Shown here in pieces: positions 32,510 to 41,411 of a DNA stretch of 64,000 nt; position 1 is the stretch's first letter; each line of letters starts with the position of its first letter. Below the pieces are notes generated by a model. It was not told where the DNA came from, did not search any database, and saw only the letters and a program-made list of their open reading frames with translations. A program made the position numbers and the translations under genes. This stretch comes from Aquabacterium sp. OR-4 (GTDB lineage: Bacteria; Pseudomonadota; Gammaproteobacteria; Burkholderiales; Burkholderiaceae_C): positions 558,001 through 622,000 of the forward strand of contig NZ_JAOCQD020000003.1 in the NCBI RefSeq assembly GCF_025290835.2, given 5' to 3'.

Positions 32510-34435
32510 ATGCCTCCATCCCTTTTGGCCCCGCGCGGCACGCGGCGGGGGCACGCGCTGCTGTGCGCCGCCTGGCTGGCCCTGCCCGTGGTGGCTGGTG
32601 CCGCTGCCGGTGCCGCAAGCGATGCGGCAGCCGACGCCAATGCGCCGGCCGAGATCCAGCTCAACCAGCTGGGCTACCTGCCCGGTGCAGCCAAGTGGGC
32701 GGCGGTGCCGGTGGCGGCCGGCGCAGCGCCGGCGCGGGCCTTTCAGGTGCTGCGTGCGGGCGGCGGGCCGCCGGTGCTGCGTGGCCGGCTGGGCCCGCCC
32801 GCACCCTGGCCCGAGGCCGGGCAGACCCTGGCGCTGGCCGACTTCTCGGCGCTGCGCCGGCCCGGCCGCTACCGGCTGCAGGTGGACGGGCTGCCGCCCT
32901 CGGCGCCCTTTGTGATCGACCCGCAGGCCCACCAGCCGCTCACCGCGGCGGCGCTCAAGGCCTTCTACTTCAACCGCGCCGGCATGGCGCTGGCGCCCGC
33001 GCACGCCGGCGCCTGGGCGCGGCCGGCCGGCCATGCCGACACCGAGGTGCGCATCCATGCCTCGGCGGCCTCGGCCGGGCGGCCCGAGGGCAGCACCATC
33101 AGCGCGCCGCGTGGCTGGTACGACGCCGGCGACTACAACAAGTACATCGTCAACTCGGGCATCACGATGTGGTCGCTGCTGGCGGCCTGGGAGCATGTGC
33201 CGCAGGCGCTGCGCGGCCTGCGCACCGGCATCCCCGAGTCGGGCAACGGCCTGCCCGACATCCTGAACGAGGCGCTGTGGAACCTCGACTGGATGCGCGC
33301 CATGCAAGACCCCGCCGACGGCGGCGTTTACCACAAGCTCACCAACCTGAGCTTCGACGGCGTGGTGATGCCGCACCAGGCCGGCGCGCCGCGCTACGTG
33401 GTGGCCAAGAGCACGGCCGCGGCGCTGAACTTTGCCGCCACCGCGGCCATGGCCAGCCGCGTGCTGCGGCCCTACGCCGCGAAGTGGCCCGTGGCCAAGC
33501 TTGCGCAGCGGCCGGCGGCCGACCCCACGCAGCTGCTGGCCGCGGCCCGCGCCGCCTGGGCCTGGGCCCAGGCCCATCCCGGGCACATCTACCGCCAGCC
33601 GGCCGACGTGCACACCGGCGACTATGGCGACGACCAGCTCTCCGACGAATTCGCCTGGGCCGCCGCCGAGCTGTTCATCAGCACCGGCGAGCCGGGCTTC
33701 TGGCAGGCCTTTGTGCAGGCCACGCGCGGTGGCCAGGCCGCGCTGGCCGTGCCCAGCTGGAACCAGGTGGCCGCGCTCGGCTGGATCTCTCTGGCGCAGC
33801 ACCGCGCGGGCCTGCCGGCCCCGGCCGACCGCGCCCTGATCGAGCAGCGCGTGGGCGCGCTGGCCACGCAACTGGCCGCGCAGTGGCAGGCCTCGCCGCA
33901 GCGCCTGGGCACGCGGGCCGACGACTGGCACTGGGGCTCGGCCAGCGGCTTACTCAACCGCGCCATCGTGCTGATCCAGGGCTGGCGCCTGGGCGGTCCG
34001 CGCAGCCAGCTGGATGCCGCGCAGGCCCAGCTCGATCTGGTGCTGGGCCGCAATGCGCAGGCCAGCAGCTGGGTCACCGGCCTGGGCACGCGCTCGCCGC
34101 AGCATCCGCACCACCGGCCCAGCGGCGCCGATGGCGTGGTGGCGCCGGTGCCGGGCTTCCTGATCGGCGGGCCCAATGCCGGCCGGCAGGACGCCAAGGA
34201 CTGTCCGCTGCCCTACCCGTCGGCGCTGCCGGCGCGCGCCTGGCTTGACCACTTCTGCAGCTACGCCAGCAACGAGGTGGCGATCAACTGGAACGCGCCG
34301 CTGGTCTATGTGAGCGCGGCGCTGCAGTCGCTGACGCCGCCGCCGGTGCCGCCTCTACCGCCACCCCCGCCGCGCAGCCAGGCCGGCGCCGCGGGCGGGG
34401 CCGTGAGCGGCGCCGCCACAGGGGCCGCCCGATGA
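32510..34435 (+). CDS. GH9 endo-beta-glucanase
   Basis: The protein has 641 residues. A signal peptide ends near residue 35. The N-terminal Ig-like cellulase domain spans about residues 45-140 (AEIQLNQLGYLPGAAKWA). The GH9 (alpha/alpha)6 domain carries the catalytic-base pair D205 and D208 in GWYDAGDYNKY and the acid E589 in YASNEVAINWNAPL. 'SPQHPHHRPSGAD' is the conserved His region. A Pro-rich tail (TPPPVPPLPPPPP) and a Gly/Ala-rich end follow, with no carbohydrate-binding module. It would cleave the beta-1,4-glucan backbone in the periplasm or outside. The stop overlaps the next start (ATGA). Confidence 0.91.
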   Translation: MPPSLLAPRGTRRGHALLCAAWLALPVVAGAAAGAASDAAADANAPAEIQLNQLGYLPGAAKWAAVPVAAGAAPARAFQVLRAGGGPPVLRGRLGPPAPWPEAGQTLALADFSALRRPGRYRLQVDGLPPSAPFVIDPQAHQPLTAAALKAFYFNRAGMALAPAHAGAWARPAGHADTEVRIHASAASAGRPEGSTISAPRGWYDAGDYNKYIVNSGITMWSLLAAWEHVPQALRGLRTGIPESGNGLPDILNEALWNLDWMRAMQDPADGGVYHKLTNLSFDGVVMPHQAGAPRYVVAKSTAAALNFAATAAMASRVLRPYAAKWPVAKLAQRPAADPTQLLAAARAAWAWAQAHPGHIYRQPADVHTGDYGDDQLSDEFAWAAAELFISTGEPGFWQAFVQATRGGQAALAVPSWNQVAALGWISLAQHRAGLPAPADRALIEQRVGALATQLAAQWQASPQRLGTRADDWHWGSASGLLNRAIVLIQGWRLGGPRSQLDAAQAQLDLVLGRNAQASSWVTGLGTRSPQHPHHRPSGADGVVAPVPGFLIGGPNAGRQDAKDCPLPYPSALPARAWLDHFCSYASNEVAINWNAPLVYVSAALQSLTPPPVPPLPPPPPRSQAGAAGGAVSGAATGAAR

Positions 34436-35736
34436 AGTCCGACCGCCAAGGCCCGCTGCTGGCCTGGGTGCCCACGCTGTACCTGGCGATGGGCCTGCCC
34501 AACGTGATGGTGGGCGTGGTGGCCGCCATCGCCTACAAGAACCTGGGCATCGACAACGAGACCATTGCGCTGGCCACCTCGCAGCTCTACCTGCCGTGGG
34601 TGCTCAAGCCGCTGTGGGCGCCCTGGCTCGAGGCCCATGGCAGCAAGCGCGGCTGGGTCATCCGCATGCAGTTCCTGATGGCGGCGGCGCTGGGCGCGGT
34701 GGCCATGGTGCTGCCGCTGGAGGGCTTCTTCCGCCTCTCGCTGGCCTTCTTCTGGCTGATCGGCTTTGCCTCGGCCACGCAGGACACGGTGGCCGACGGC
34801 GTGTTCATGACCACCGCCTCGGCGCGCGACCAGGCGCGCTACGCCGGCCTGCAGGGCATGTGCTGGAACCTGGGCGCGGTGATCGGCTCGGGCCTGCTGG
34901 TCTCGCTGACCGGCTGGCTGCATGCGCGCCTGGCGCTGCCGTGGGTCAGCTGCTGGATGCTGGTGATGGGCCTGGCCGCGCTGCTGATGGCCGGCTTCGG
35001 CCTGTGGCACTGGCGCGTGCTGCCGCCCGGCTCGCCGCCGCCGCCGCCGCGCGCCGACGGCCAGCGCGCGGTGCCCATGCGCGAGGTCTGGCGCGCCTTC
35101 TTTGCCAAGCCGCAGGTCTGGCTGATGCTGGCGGTGATCTTCTTCTACCGCTTTGGCGAGGGCTTCATCGAGAAGTTCGGCCCGCTGTTCCTGCTGGATT
35201 CGCGCAGCGCCGGCGGCCTGGGGCTGGACAACGCGGCGCTGGGCCACATCCACGGCACGGTGGGCACCATCGCCTTCATCGCCGGCGCCTTTGCCGGTGG
35301 CGGCGTGGCCGCGCGCCTGACGCTGGCGCGCTCGTTCGTGCTGCTGGCGCTGGCGCTGAACCTGCCGCATCTCAGCTACTGGTTTCTGGCCCAGGCGCAG
35401 CCGGTGGACATGCTGTCGATCACCGTGCTGGTGGCGGCCGAGAAGTTCGGCTTCGGCATGGGCTCGGTGGGCCACATGCTGTACATGATGCAGCAGGTGG
35501 CGCCTGGCGCTTACCGCATGGCGCACTACGCCATCGCCACCGGCGTGATGGCACTCACCAAGTGGGCCACCGGCACCGCCAGCGGCTGGCTGTGGAGCGG
35601 CGTGCAGCACCAGTACGCCAGCTTCTTCGGCTGGGTGCTGCTGTTCTCGGTGCCGCCGGTGCTGCTGGCCTGGCTGGCACCGTTTGCGCACCACAACGCC
35701 GACCCCTGCCCAAACCCGGACGAGCGCAGCCCATGA
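34432..35736 (+). CDS. MFS transporter, AmpG-like
   Basis: The protein has 434 residues with about twelve hydrophobic segments. The opening 'AWVPTLYLAMGLPNVMVGVV' and 'LYLPWVLKPLWAPWLEAHGSKR', then 'ASATQDTVADGVFM', are the pattern of the AmpG/PAT-like MFS branch. AmpG carries anhydromuropeptides; relatives inside glycan loci probably carry oligosaccharides. This is the second sugar carrier of the operon, after the GPH symporter, so the two may import products of different size or charge. It overlaps both GH9 and GH39 by four bases. The substrate is inferred. Confidence 0.85.
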   Translation: MKSDRQGPLLAWVPTLYLAMGLPNVMVGVVAAIAYKNLGIDNETIALATSQLYLPWVLKPLWAPWLEAHGSKRGWVIRMQFLMAAALGAVAMVLPLEGFFRLSLAFFWLIGFASATQDTVADGVFMTTASARDQARYAGLQGMCWNLGAVIGSGLLVSLTGWLHARLALPWVSCWMLVMGLAALLMAGFGLWHWRVLPPGSPPPPPRADGQRAVPMREVWRAFFAKPQVWLMLAVIFFYRFGEGFIEKFGPLFLLDSRSAGGLGLDNAALGHIHGTVGTIAFIAGAFAGGGVAARLTLARSFVLLALALNLPHLSYWFLAQAQPVDMLSITVLVAAEKFGFGMGSVGHMLYMMQQVAPGAYRMAHYAIATGVMALTKWATGTASGWLWSGVQHQYASFFGWVLLFSVPPVLLAWLAPFAHHNADPCPNPDERSP

Positions 35737-37331
35737 CCGTCAACCGCAGACAACTCGGCGCCTGGCTGAGCCTGGGCGCCCTGCCACCGGCCCTGGCTGC
35801 GGGCCGCGGCGCGGCGCCTGGGGCACGCCCGGTGCGGCTGGATCTGGGCCACGCCACGGCGCCGATCAACCGCTTTTTCACGCACTGCGTGGGTGCCGAC
35901 TATCCCGGCGTCACCGGCCGCGCGGCCAACCTGGCGCAGCTACAGCTGGCGGCCGACGAACTGGGCTTTCGCCACCTGCGCTTTCACGACATCTTCCATG
36001 ACGAGCTGGGCACCGTGCGCCAGCGCGACGGCCGCCTGGTGTTCGACTGGCAGGCCATCGACCGGCTCTACGACGCCATGCTGGCCATCGGCATGCGGCC
36101 CTACATCGAGCTGGGCTTCACGCCCGGCGTGATGCGCAGCTCGAACCAGACCATCTTCCACTGGAAGGGCAACACCTCGCACCCGCAGCCCGGCCCGTGG
36201 GTCGAGCTGGTGGAGGCCTTCGCGCGCCACCTGATCGCCCGCTACGGCGCGGCGCAGGTGCGGCAATGGCCGTTCGAGGTGTGGAACGAGCCCAACCTCG
36301 ACGGCTTCTGGGAGCGTGCCGACCAGCAGGCCTACTTCGACCTGTACGCGCGCACCGCGCGCACGCTCAAGCAGGTGGACCCCGGCCTGCAGGTGGGCGG
36401 GCCGGCCACGGCCGGCGCGGCCTGGGTGCCCGAGTTCCTGGCCCATGCGCAGCGCGTGGGCGCGCCGGTCGACTTTGTCAGCACCCATGCCTATGGCGTG
36501 ACCGAAGGCTTTCTCGACGAATACGGCCAGAGCGACCGCAAGCTCTCGCCCGATCCGCAATCGATCATCGGCGACGTGGCCCGTGTGCGGCGCGAGATCG
36601 ATGCCTCGGCGTTTGCCGGCCTGCCGCTGCACTTCACCGAATGGAGCACCAGCTACAACCCGCGCGACAAGGTGCACGACAGCTACATCAGCGGCCCCTG
36701 GATCCTGAGCAAGCTGCGCGGCGTGCGCGGCCTGGCGCAATCGATGAGCTACTGGACCTACAGCGACCTGTTCGAGGAACCCGGGCCGCCCGATGCCGCG
36801 CTGCACGGCGGCTTCGGCCTGATCAGCCGCGACGGCGTGCGCAAGCCCAGCTGGTTTGCCTACAAGTACCTCAACGCGCTGCGCGGTCAGGAGATCCCCA
36901 GCGCCGACACCCGCCTGCTGGCCACGGTGGACGGCCAGCGGCTGGCCCTGCTGGCCTGGGATCTGCAGCACGCCGAGCAGCCCAGCAGCAACAGCGTGTT
37001 TTTCGGCCAGCCGGTGCCCAGCGGCCCGGCAGCCGAACTGCAGCTGCAGCTGCACGGCCTGCGCCCCGGCCGCTACCGCCTGCAACTGCACCGCACCGGC
37101 TACCAGCGCAACGACGCGCAGACCGCCTACCTGAAGATGGGCGCCCCCCGCACGCTGAGCCCCGCGCAACTGGCCGAACTGCAGGCCCTGACCCAGGACC
37201 GCCCCGAACTCGACCGCGCGGTGCACATCGGCAATACCGGCACCTGGCGCTGGCGTGTGCCGATGCGCAGCAACGACATGGTGCTGCTGACGCTGGCGCC
37301 GGCCAAGGCCACCCCATCGGCAGCCGGCTGA
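35733..37331 (+). CDS. GH39 beta-xylosidase-type glycosidase
   Basis: The protein has 532 residues. The N-terminus MTVNRRQLGAWLSLGALPPALA resembles a twin-arginine signal. The GH39 barrel has the acid/base E186 in FEVWNEPNLDGFW and the predicted nucleophile E303 in LHFTEWSTSYNPRD. 'HLRFHDIFHDEL' and 'VDFVSTHAYG' also match the family. Residues ~410-530 form the C-terminal beta-sandwich. GH39 members are beta-xylosidases or arabinosidases. It is the last gene of the operon; a 234-base gap and a different kind of gene follow. Confidence 0.9.
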   Translation: MTVNRRQLGAWLSLGALPPALAAGRGAAPGARPVRLDLGHATAPINRFFTHCVGADYPGVTGRAANLAQLQLAADELGFRHLRFHDIFHDELGTVRQRDGRLVFDWQAIDRLYDAMLAIGMRPYIELGFTPGVMRSSNQTIFHWKGNTSHPQPGPWVELVEAFARHLIARYGAAQVRQWPFEVWNEPNLDGFWERADQQAYFDLYARTARTLKQVDPGLQVGGPATAGAAWVPEFLAHAQRVGAPVDFVSTHAYGVTEGFLDEYGQSDRKLSPDPQSIIGDVARVRREIDASAFAGLPLHFTEWSTSYNPRDKVHDSYISGPWILSKLRGVRGLAQSMSYWTYSDLFEEPGPPDAALHGGFGLISRDGVRKPSWFAYKYLNALRGQEIPSADTRLLATVDGQRLALLAWDLQHAEQPSSNSVFFGQPVPSGPAAELQLQLHGLRPGRYRLQLHRTGYQRNDAQTAYLKMGAPRTLSPAQLAELQALTQDRPELDRAVHIGNTGTWRWRVPMRSNDMVLLTLAPAKATPSAAG

Positions 37332-37565
37332 CCGGGCCCGCGGGTGTGACCAGTTTGCGTCAATTGATGCGGAATGTAAGCGACGCAACCCGCGCACCAT
37401 AGGTGGGCGCCTGTATCGGGAGATTGCCACCCCGTATCCGCGGGTAGTGCAGTGTGAAGAACCGTCAAGACCGCCCTCCACAATGGGTTGGATCAGGCTG
37501 TGCGACGGGGCCATCGACGAGCGGTGCGAACCCGGTACGACTGCACAAATTCCGGGGAAATCCAT
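37332..37565. promoter_or_regulatory. Intergenic region before the giant RTX/CARDB gene, with inverted repeats
   Basis: This 234-base gap is the least GC-rich stretch near here. TTGCGTC (37355-37361) and GACGCAA (37382-37388) are perfect inverted copies with a 20-base loop. Inside the first arm, GCGTCAATTGATGC (37357-37370) is a near-perfect palindrome. These could end the sugar operon or bind a regulator of the giant gene. I see no convincing -35/-10 pair and no U-run terminator. GGGGA about nine bases before ATG 37566 is the likely ribosome site. Confidence 0.4.
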
Positions 37566-39731
37566 ATGTCGATCCGTTCCATGCGTGCCCGTGTTGCCGC
37601 CGCCCTGCGGCATGCCAGCAAGGCCCGAAAGGCCGCTGCCGAGCAGCGTGAGCCGTCCGCATGGCGTATCGAGACGCTGGAACCCAAGCTGCTGTTGTCG
37701 GCCGATGCGATGCCGGGGGTGCAGTCGCTGCTGAACGACAGTTCGGCCGATCTGGCGCAGCCACCGTTGGCGGTGCCGGCCAGCCTGGCCCTGTCTGCAG
37801 CGGCAGCCGAGGCGCCGGCTGCCGATGTGATCGAGGGGCCAGGCAACAACCTGTACCTGTTCGGGCGGGGCGACGGCGCCGTCACGGTACGGTCGTACTC
37901 GGACCCCAACCTCGGCAAGCTCAACACCTTGCAACTGGCGGCCGGCGTGGCGCCGGCCGACCTGCAGGTGGCCCGCGCCCATGACTCGCAACTGGGTGCC
38001 GACGTGGCACTGGCCTTGAGCATTGCCGGCACCAGCGATGTCATCACCTTCAACGGATTTTTGTACGGCGGCACGCCCGCCAATGCGCTGAACACGCTGC
38101 AGCAGGTGAAGTTCAACGACGGCACGTTGTGGGACATCTCCCAGCTGCTGGCCATGCTGGGCATGGGCGGTCCGGCCGGCGAGGTGCTGAGCGGCGGCGA
38201 GTCGGCCGACCTGCTCAATGGAGCGGGTGGCAACGATGCCCTGTACGGCAATGGCGGCAACGACACCTTGTACGGCGGTTCGGACCATGACGCGCTCGAC
38301 GGCGCCCATGGCGACGACCTGCTGGATGGTGGCAGCGGCAACGACACGCTGAACGCCGGCTACGGCAGCAACACCTTCCTGTTCGGCCGCGGCGATGGCC
38401 AGGACCGGCTCTACTACAACTACAACGGCGGTGACGGCAGCCGCGTCAACACGCTGCAGTTCAAGGCCGGCGTGGCACCGGCCGATGTGGTGGTGCGCCA
38501 GGCCTATGACAACTACTTTGGCGGCAGCAACAACGCGCTTGAACTGAGCATTGCCGGCACCACCGACTCGGTCACCGTCAACGGGTTCTTCTACAGCGAC
38601 GACCCCGCCAACGCCTACAACGGCCTGCAGCGCGTGCGCTTTGACGATGGCACCGAGTGGGACATTGCCACGCTGGTGGCCATGGCGCAGACCTTTTCCG
38701 ACGGCAACGACAGCGTGCGCGGCACCAATGGGCCCGACAACTTCAACGGCGGGCTGGGCGACGACAGCATCGGCGGCGCCGGTGGCGACGACCGGATCGA
38801 TGGCGGGCCGGGCAACGACAGCCTGGCCGGCGATGCGGGTGACGACATCGTCATCGGCAACACCGGCAACGACCGTGTTCACGGCGGCGACGGCAACGAC
38901 ACGCTGCAGGGCGACGACGGCAACGACGCGCTCTACGGCGAGAGCGGCAACGACACGCTGCAGGGCGGCGCCGGCGACGACGCGCTCGACGGCGGCCATG
39001 GCGACGATCTGCTGGATGGTGGCAGCGGCAACGACACGCTGAACGCCGGCTACGGCAGCAACACCTTCCTGTTTGGCCGCGGCGATGGCCAGGATCGGCT
39101 CTACTACAACTACAACGGCGGTGACGGCAGCCGCGTCAACACGCTGCAGTTCAAGGCCGGCGTGGCGCCGGCCGATGTGGTGGTGCGCCAGGCCTATGAC
39201 AACTACTTTGGTGGCAGCAACAACGCGCTTGAACTGAGCATTGCCGGCACCACCGACTCGGTCACCGTCAACGGTTCTTCTACAGCGACGACCCCGCCAA
39301 CGCCTACAACGGCCTGCAGCGCGTGCGCTTTGACGATGGCACCGAGTGGGACATTGCCACGCTGGTGGCCATGGCGCAGACCTTTTCCGACGGCAACGAC
39401 AGCGTGCGCGGCACCAATGGGCCCGACAACTTCAACGGCGGGCTGGGCGACGACAGCATCGGCGGCGCCGGTGGCGACGACCGGATCGATGGCGGGCCGG
39501 GCAACGACAGCCTGGCCGGCGATGCGGGTGACGACATCGTCATCGGCAACACCGGCAACGACCGTGTTCACGGCGGCGACGGCAACGACACGCTGCAGGG
39601 CGACGACGGCAACGACGCGCTCTACGGCGAGAGCGGCAACGACACGCTGCAGGGCGGCGCCGGCGACGACGCGCTCGACGGTGCCCAAGGCGACGACCTG
39701 CTCGATGGTGGCAGCGGCAACGACACGCTGA
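37566..39731 (+). CDS. Giant RTX/CARDB adhesin-like protein, N-terminal part (frame ends early as sequenced)
   Basis: As read, this is a 721-residue product ending at a TGA (39729-39731) reached only because one base is missing near 39273. The N-terminus carries an LEPR-XLL-like motif ([10 protein letters not shown], residues 38-47), known from very large secreted proteins, and no Sec signal. One HCBP-related module follows ([11 protein letters not shown] ... FNDGTLWDI), then RTX nonapeptides ([15 protein letters not shown]). Two 690-bp repeat units come next, each with RTX repeats, [12 protein letters not shown] '[10 protein letters not shown]' and '[11 protein letters not shown]'. RTX repeats bind calcium and fold outside the cell, usually after type I secretion; no secretion genes are in the window. 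The last ~150 residues after the base loss are a nonsense frame. Confidence 0.75.
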   Translation: MSIRSMRARVAAALRHASKARKAAAEQREPSAWRIETLEPKLLLSADAMPGVQSLLNDSSADLAQPPLAVPASLALSAAAAEAPAADVIEGPGNNLYLFGRGDGAVTVRSYSDPNLGKLNTLQLAAGVAPADLQVARAHDSQLGADVALALSIAGTSDVITFNGFLYGGTPANALNTLQQVKFNDGTLWDISQLLAMLGMGGPAGEVLSGGESADLLNGAGGNDALYGNGGNDTLYGGSDHDALDGAHGDDLLDGGSGNDTLNAGYGSNTFLFGRGDGQDRLYYNYNGGDGSRVNTLQFKAGVAPADVVVRQAYDNYFGGSNNALELSIAGTTDSVTVNGFFYSDDPANAYNGLQRVRFDDGTEWDIATLVAMAQTFSDGNDSVRGTNGPDNFNGGLGDDSIGGAGGDDRIDGGPGNDSLAGDAGDDIVIGNTGNDRVHGGDGNDTLQGDDGNDALYGESGNDTLQGGAGDDALDGGHGDDLLDGGSGNDTLNAGYGSNTFLFGRGDGQDRLYYNYNGGDGSRVNTLQFKAGVAPADVVVRQAYDNYFGGSNNALELSIAGTTDSVTVNGSSTATTPPTPTTACSACALTMAPSGTLPRWWPWRRPFPTATTACAAPMGPTTSTAGWATTASAAPVATTGSMAGRATTAWPAMRVTTSSSATPATTVFTAATATTRCRATTATTRSTARAATTRCRAAPATTRSTVPKATTCSMVAAATTR

Positions 39732-41411
39732 ACGCCGGCTACGGCAGCAACACCTTCCTGTTTGGCCGCGGCGATGGCCAGGACCGGCTCTACTACAACT
39801 ACAACGGCGGTGACGGCAGCCGCGTCAACACGCTGCAGTTCAAGGCCGGCGTGGCGCCGGCCGATGTGGTGGTGCGCCAGGCCTATGACAACTACTTTGG
39901 TGGCGGCAACAACGCGCTCGCACTGAGCATTGCCGGCACCACCGACTCGGTCACCGTCAACGGGTTCTTCTACAGCGACGACCCCGCCAACGCCTACAAC
40001 GGCCTGCAGCGCGTGCGCTTTGACGATGGCACCGAGTGGGACATTGCCACGCTGGTGGCCATGGCGCAGACCTTTTCCGACGGCAACGACAGCGTGCGCG
40101 GCACCAATGGGCCCGACAACTTCAACGGCGGGCTGGGCGACGACAGCATCGGCGGCGCCGGTGGCGACGACCGGATCGATGGCGGGCCGGGCAACGACAG
40201 CTGCGGGTGACGACATCGTCATCGGCAACACCGGCAACGACCGTGTTCACGGCGGCGACGGCAACGACACGCTGCAGGGCGACGACGGCAACGACGCGCT
40301 CTACGGCGAGAGCGGCAACGACACGCTGCAGGGCGGTGCCGGCGACGACGCGCTCGACGGCGCCCATGGCGACGACCTGCTCGATGGTGGCAGCGGCAAC
40401 GACACGCTGAACGCCGGCTACGGCAGCAACACCTTCCTGTTCGGCCGCGGCGATGGCCAGGACAGGCTCTACTACAACTACAACGGCGGTGACGGCAGCC
40501 GCGTCAACACGCTGCAGTTCAAGGCCGGCGTGGCACCGGCCGATGTGGTGGTGCGCCAGGCCTATGACAACTACTTTGGCGGCAGCAACAACGCGCTTGA
40601 ACTGAGCATTGCCGGCACCACCGACTCGGTCACCGTCAACGGGTTCTTCTACAGCGACGACCCCGCCAACGCCTACAACGGCCTGCAGCGCGTGCGCTTT
40701 GACGATGGCACCGAGTGGGACATTGCCACGCTGGTGGCCATGGCGCAGACCTTTTCCGACGGCAACGACAGCGTGCGCGGCACCAATGGGCCCGACAACT
40801 TCAACGGCGGGCTGGGCGACGACAGCATCGGCGGCGCCGGTGGCGACGACCGGATCGATGGCGGGCCGGGCAACGACAGCCTGGCCGGCGATGCGGGTGA
40901 CGACATCGTCATCGGCAACACCGGCAACGACCGCGTTCACGGCGGCGACGGCAACGACACGCTGCAGGGCGACGACGGCAACGACGCGCTCTACGGCGAG
41001 AGCGGCAACGACACGCTGCAGGGCGGTGCCGGCGACGACGCGCTCGACGGTGCCCAAGGCGACGACCTGCTCGATGGTGGCAGCGGCAACGACACGCTGA
41101 ACGCCGGCTACGGCAGCAACACCTTCCTGTTCGGCCGCGGCGATGGCCAGGACAGGCTCTACTACAACTACAACGGCGGTGACGGCAGCCGCGTCAACAC
41201 GCTGCAGTTCAAGGCCGGCGTGGCACCGGCCGATGTGGTGGTGCGCCAGGCCTATGACAACTACTTTGGCGGCAGCAACAACGCGCTTGAACTGAGCATT
41301 GCCGGCACCACCGACTCGGTCACCGTCAACGGGTTCTTCTACAGCGACGACCCCGCCAACGCCTACAACGGCCTGCAGCGCGTGCGCTTTGACGATGGCA
41401 CCGAGTGGGAC
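38289..41411 (+). repeat. 690-bp (230-residue) near-identical tandem repeat array, about 4.5 units
   Basis: Anchor GCGCTCGAC occurs at 38292, 38982, 39671, 40350 and 41040. Spacings are 690, 689, 679 and 690, so two units carry small losses of 1 and 11 bases. Units differ by few substitutions (for example GGCGCCCAT in units 1 and 4, GGTGCCCAA in units 3 and 5). The last unit diverges after GAGTGGGAC at about 41411. Each unit holds RTX nonapeptides plus one HCBP-related module. Near-identity points to recent duplication or gene conversion. Confidence 0.92.
39273..40202 (+). other. Displaced-frame segment of the giant gene between two compensating indels
   Basis: Compared with the copy 690 bases earlier, AACGGGTTC has become AACGGTTC at 39270-39277 (one G lost). 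The RTX/HCBP coding then continues in another frame until 40208, where it meets TGA. At 40201 eleven bases present in the other copies (CTGGCCGGCGA) are missing, after which the original frame resumes at 40203. The two losses total 12 bases, so the frame outside this segment is unchanged. Either these are consensus errors in near-identical repeats or a real double mutation. Confidence 0.8.
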
